From positions 105,161,265 to 105,225,264 of the forward strand of contig CM067081.1 in NCBI GenBank assembly GCA_034008185.1: 64,000 bases of DNA, given 5' to 3'. Source of the stretch: Gorsachius magnificus. Taxonomy: Eukaryota; Chordata; Aves; Pelecaniformes; Ardeidae. Of this stretch, positions 62,376-64,000 are shown piece after piece. The number at the start of each line of letters is the position of its first letter. The first letter of the stretch is position 1. Made by a program: the position numbers and the translations under genes. The notes beneath the pieces are model-generated. The model was not told where the DNA came from and did no database searches. It saw only the letters and a list, made by a program, of their open reading frames with translations.

Positions 62376-64000
62376 GAATTTCAACTGTTATTAGCCTGAT
62401 TTCATGTTTATCTACTTAATCTGTGTAGCTTCTTGCTGTGACTACTTGATGGCCAGAGGAGGAGCAGAGAAATTTGCAATAAGAAAGCACAGCAATGGCA
62501 GGGTATAAAAAAACTAGTTTGGGAAAATGCTTATCTACCAAGCACAGTGCTAAAACCAGAATGTCTATCGATGTTTATGTATATACAAGAGGCACTGGAT
62601 ATTTCAAGACCAATTTGCTGGGGGCCTTCAGCTTGGAGAGTTGTCTGGTTTCCAGAAAACCTCTGATCAAGAGTTGCAGTCTCTTAAATCTGTGGAAGCA
62701 GAAATCAGCCCTTCCAGGTGCCAAATCTGTATTTACTTTTAACTGATGAACTTTTATTGTTGTCATGCTAAACAAGAAAAAAGGACCCAGCCTTTCAAAA
62801 AAAACCAACCAAAACCCAAATAACATGTATCCATTAAGCTGAAGGCAACTTCTTTATTTTGTGAACTTGTTTTTCAGCAATTGGTCTCCTGCTTTCCAAC
62901 AAGAAGTAGGTCCCATCTCATCCCTGCTCCCTCCACAGCTCTGTGGCAGCAAAGGGCTTCCAGGTAGAGCAACAAGTCAAACACGTCCTACCCTGAGGGA
63001 TGCTTCTGGAGGCAAATAGTCTCTTGGGCGTCAGAAAGAGGTGGGAAGAACCAGCCGACCCACACAGCCAGGGCACCAGGAGGCCACGCTACCTGTGCTG
63101 CCCTAGCAGAGGACACTCTATGCCTGCCACGGAGAGAAACGGGAATCCAGAGGCAGCACCTGTCAGTCACATTTTAAGAAAACAGCTGTCAGCTGGAGGT
63201 AGGGGAGCTGGGAATGGCAATGTCTAAGGAACGCACTGGAAAGTCACAAAGAACTCCCAGCCTTTTCGCAAAAGTTTTGCAAAAACTTCTCCCAGACTTT
63301 TGGAAGTGTTTTCTTGCCTTCTGTAGTGGAGGCAGGCCGAGGCAAAACAGAAAGCAAAGTAAATACAGGTTGAACATTCACAGTCACTAGATACTGTTAA
63401 CAATCATTAAGCACTGTCGCCTGAGTCAGTAAAATACCAGTCGTCTCAGCCTCAGATTAAAACACTACCTAACAACCTCTTGGAGTACACCCTTTTACAG
63501 AAGAGAGGTTTCATTATTTCTGTTTTCGTTTTTAGGTGGGTTTTCAAAGGTACAGACAGTATCAACATTGTGTGAAAGACAGAGACATCCTCGGGCCTGA
63601 CTTTTCAGAAAAAAACAGCAGAATGGTTATTCTGCACTGCTTTTTGAGTGTAACATAATTTTCATAATCATTCAGCAAGCCTTCCATAGAAAACCTTCCC
63701 ACTACCATGTTCCTCCTACTTCTGTAAAAGTGTTGTGAAAAAAGCTGGTAAACAATAACTTTAAATTGCATTTCAGTAAGGTAAGTAGGCTGTAAAACAA
63801 CAAGGAACTTTACCTAAAGTGTCTTTCTGACTCTTGAACAAAACAAAGCCTATCTTATCCCCACATCAGTTTACATGCTGCAATCCAGAATGCTTCCACA
63901 TTTCATCGTGTTTGAAGATGTAAAAAAAGGTTTCACAGGAATTTCCCTTATTTTTAAAATGACCTAATTAGTCCCAAAGTTTGCATAGATTTCAAACAAA
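62376..64000. other. Non-coding DNA to the window end
   Basis: Open frames are about 83 codons or less. No gene or mobile element is recognised. The window ends in AT-rich non-coding sequence. Confidence 0.5.

Overview
The window reads as vertebrate, almost certainly avian, nuclear DNA. The main evidence is the repeats. There are four clear and two weaker 3' ends of CR1 retrotransposons, the dominant LINE of birds. Several end in the typical 3' block (ccttccaac..., then short attctatg-type repeats). There is also one roughly 566-bp solo LTR that starts tgtcctggttt when read on the minus strand, a type I recognise from endogenous retroviruses of modern birds, which points to Neoaves. The species cannot be told from the sequence.

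The window looks like a gene desert or the inside of very large introns. The sequence is mostly AT-rich. All open frames are short and unsupported, except the relic CR1 reverse-transcriptase fragment at about 20.18-21.00 kb. I found no exon, tRNA, rRNA or other gene that I can name. No bacterial or viral gene, CRISPR array or operon is present.

Layout: 1-13.7 kb is plain non-coding DNA with homopolymer tracts and a GGCAT pentanucleotide run. At 13.75-13.93 kb a TTC/GAA array with a 30-bp higher-order period encodes a glutamate/lysine-rich frame on the minus strand, next to a sequence that looks like a splice acceptor. A degenerate tandem repeat of about 71 bp may lie at 15.55-15.85 kb. A 5'-truncated CR1 (+) lies at 20.18-21.10 kb, a solo LTR (-) at 22.78-23.35 kb, a very short CR1 3' end of the same subfamily at 27.27-27.39 kb, and beside it an old tRNA-derived MIR-like SINE (-). 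A purine-rich block at 38.56-38.81 kb, a decayed CR1 at 41.1-41.3 kb and a pyrimidine-rich block at 43.8-44.1 kb follow. At 46.8-47.4 kb an isolated GC- and CpG-rich patch begins with a C11-GGG-C18 run. Older CR1 ends occur at 58.3-58.5 kb (+) and 62.3 kb (-), with a doubtful remnant at 57.6 kb.

No set of genes works together here. The points worth a second look are the in-frame acidic repeat, the CpG-rich patch, a perfect 11-bp-arm inverted repeat at 26.2 kb, and a few stretches that look like conserved regulatory DNA but need alignment to show it.
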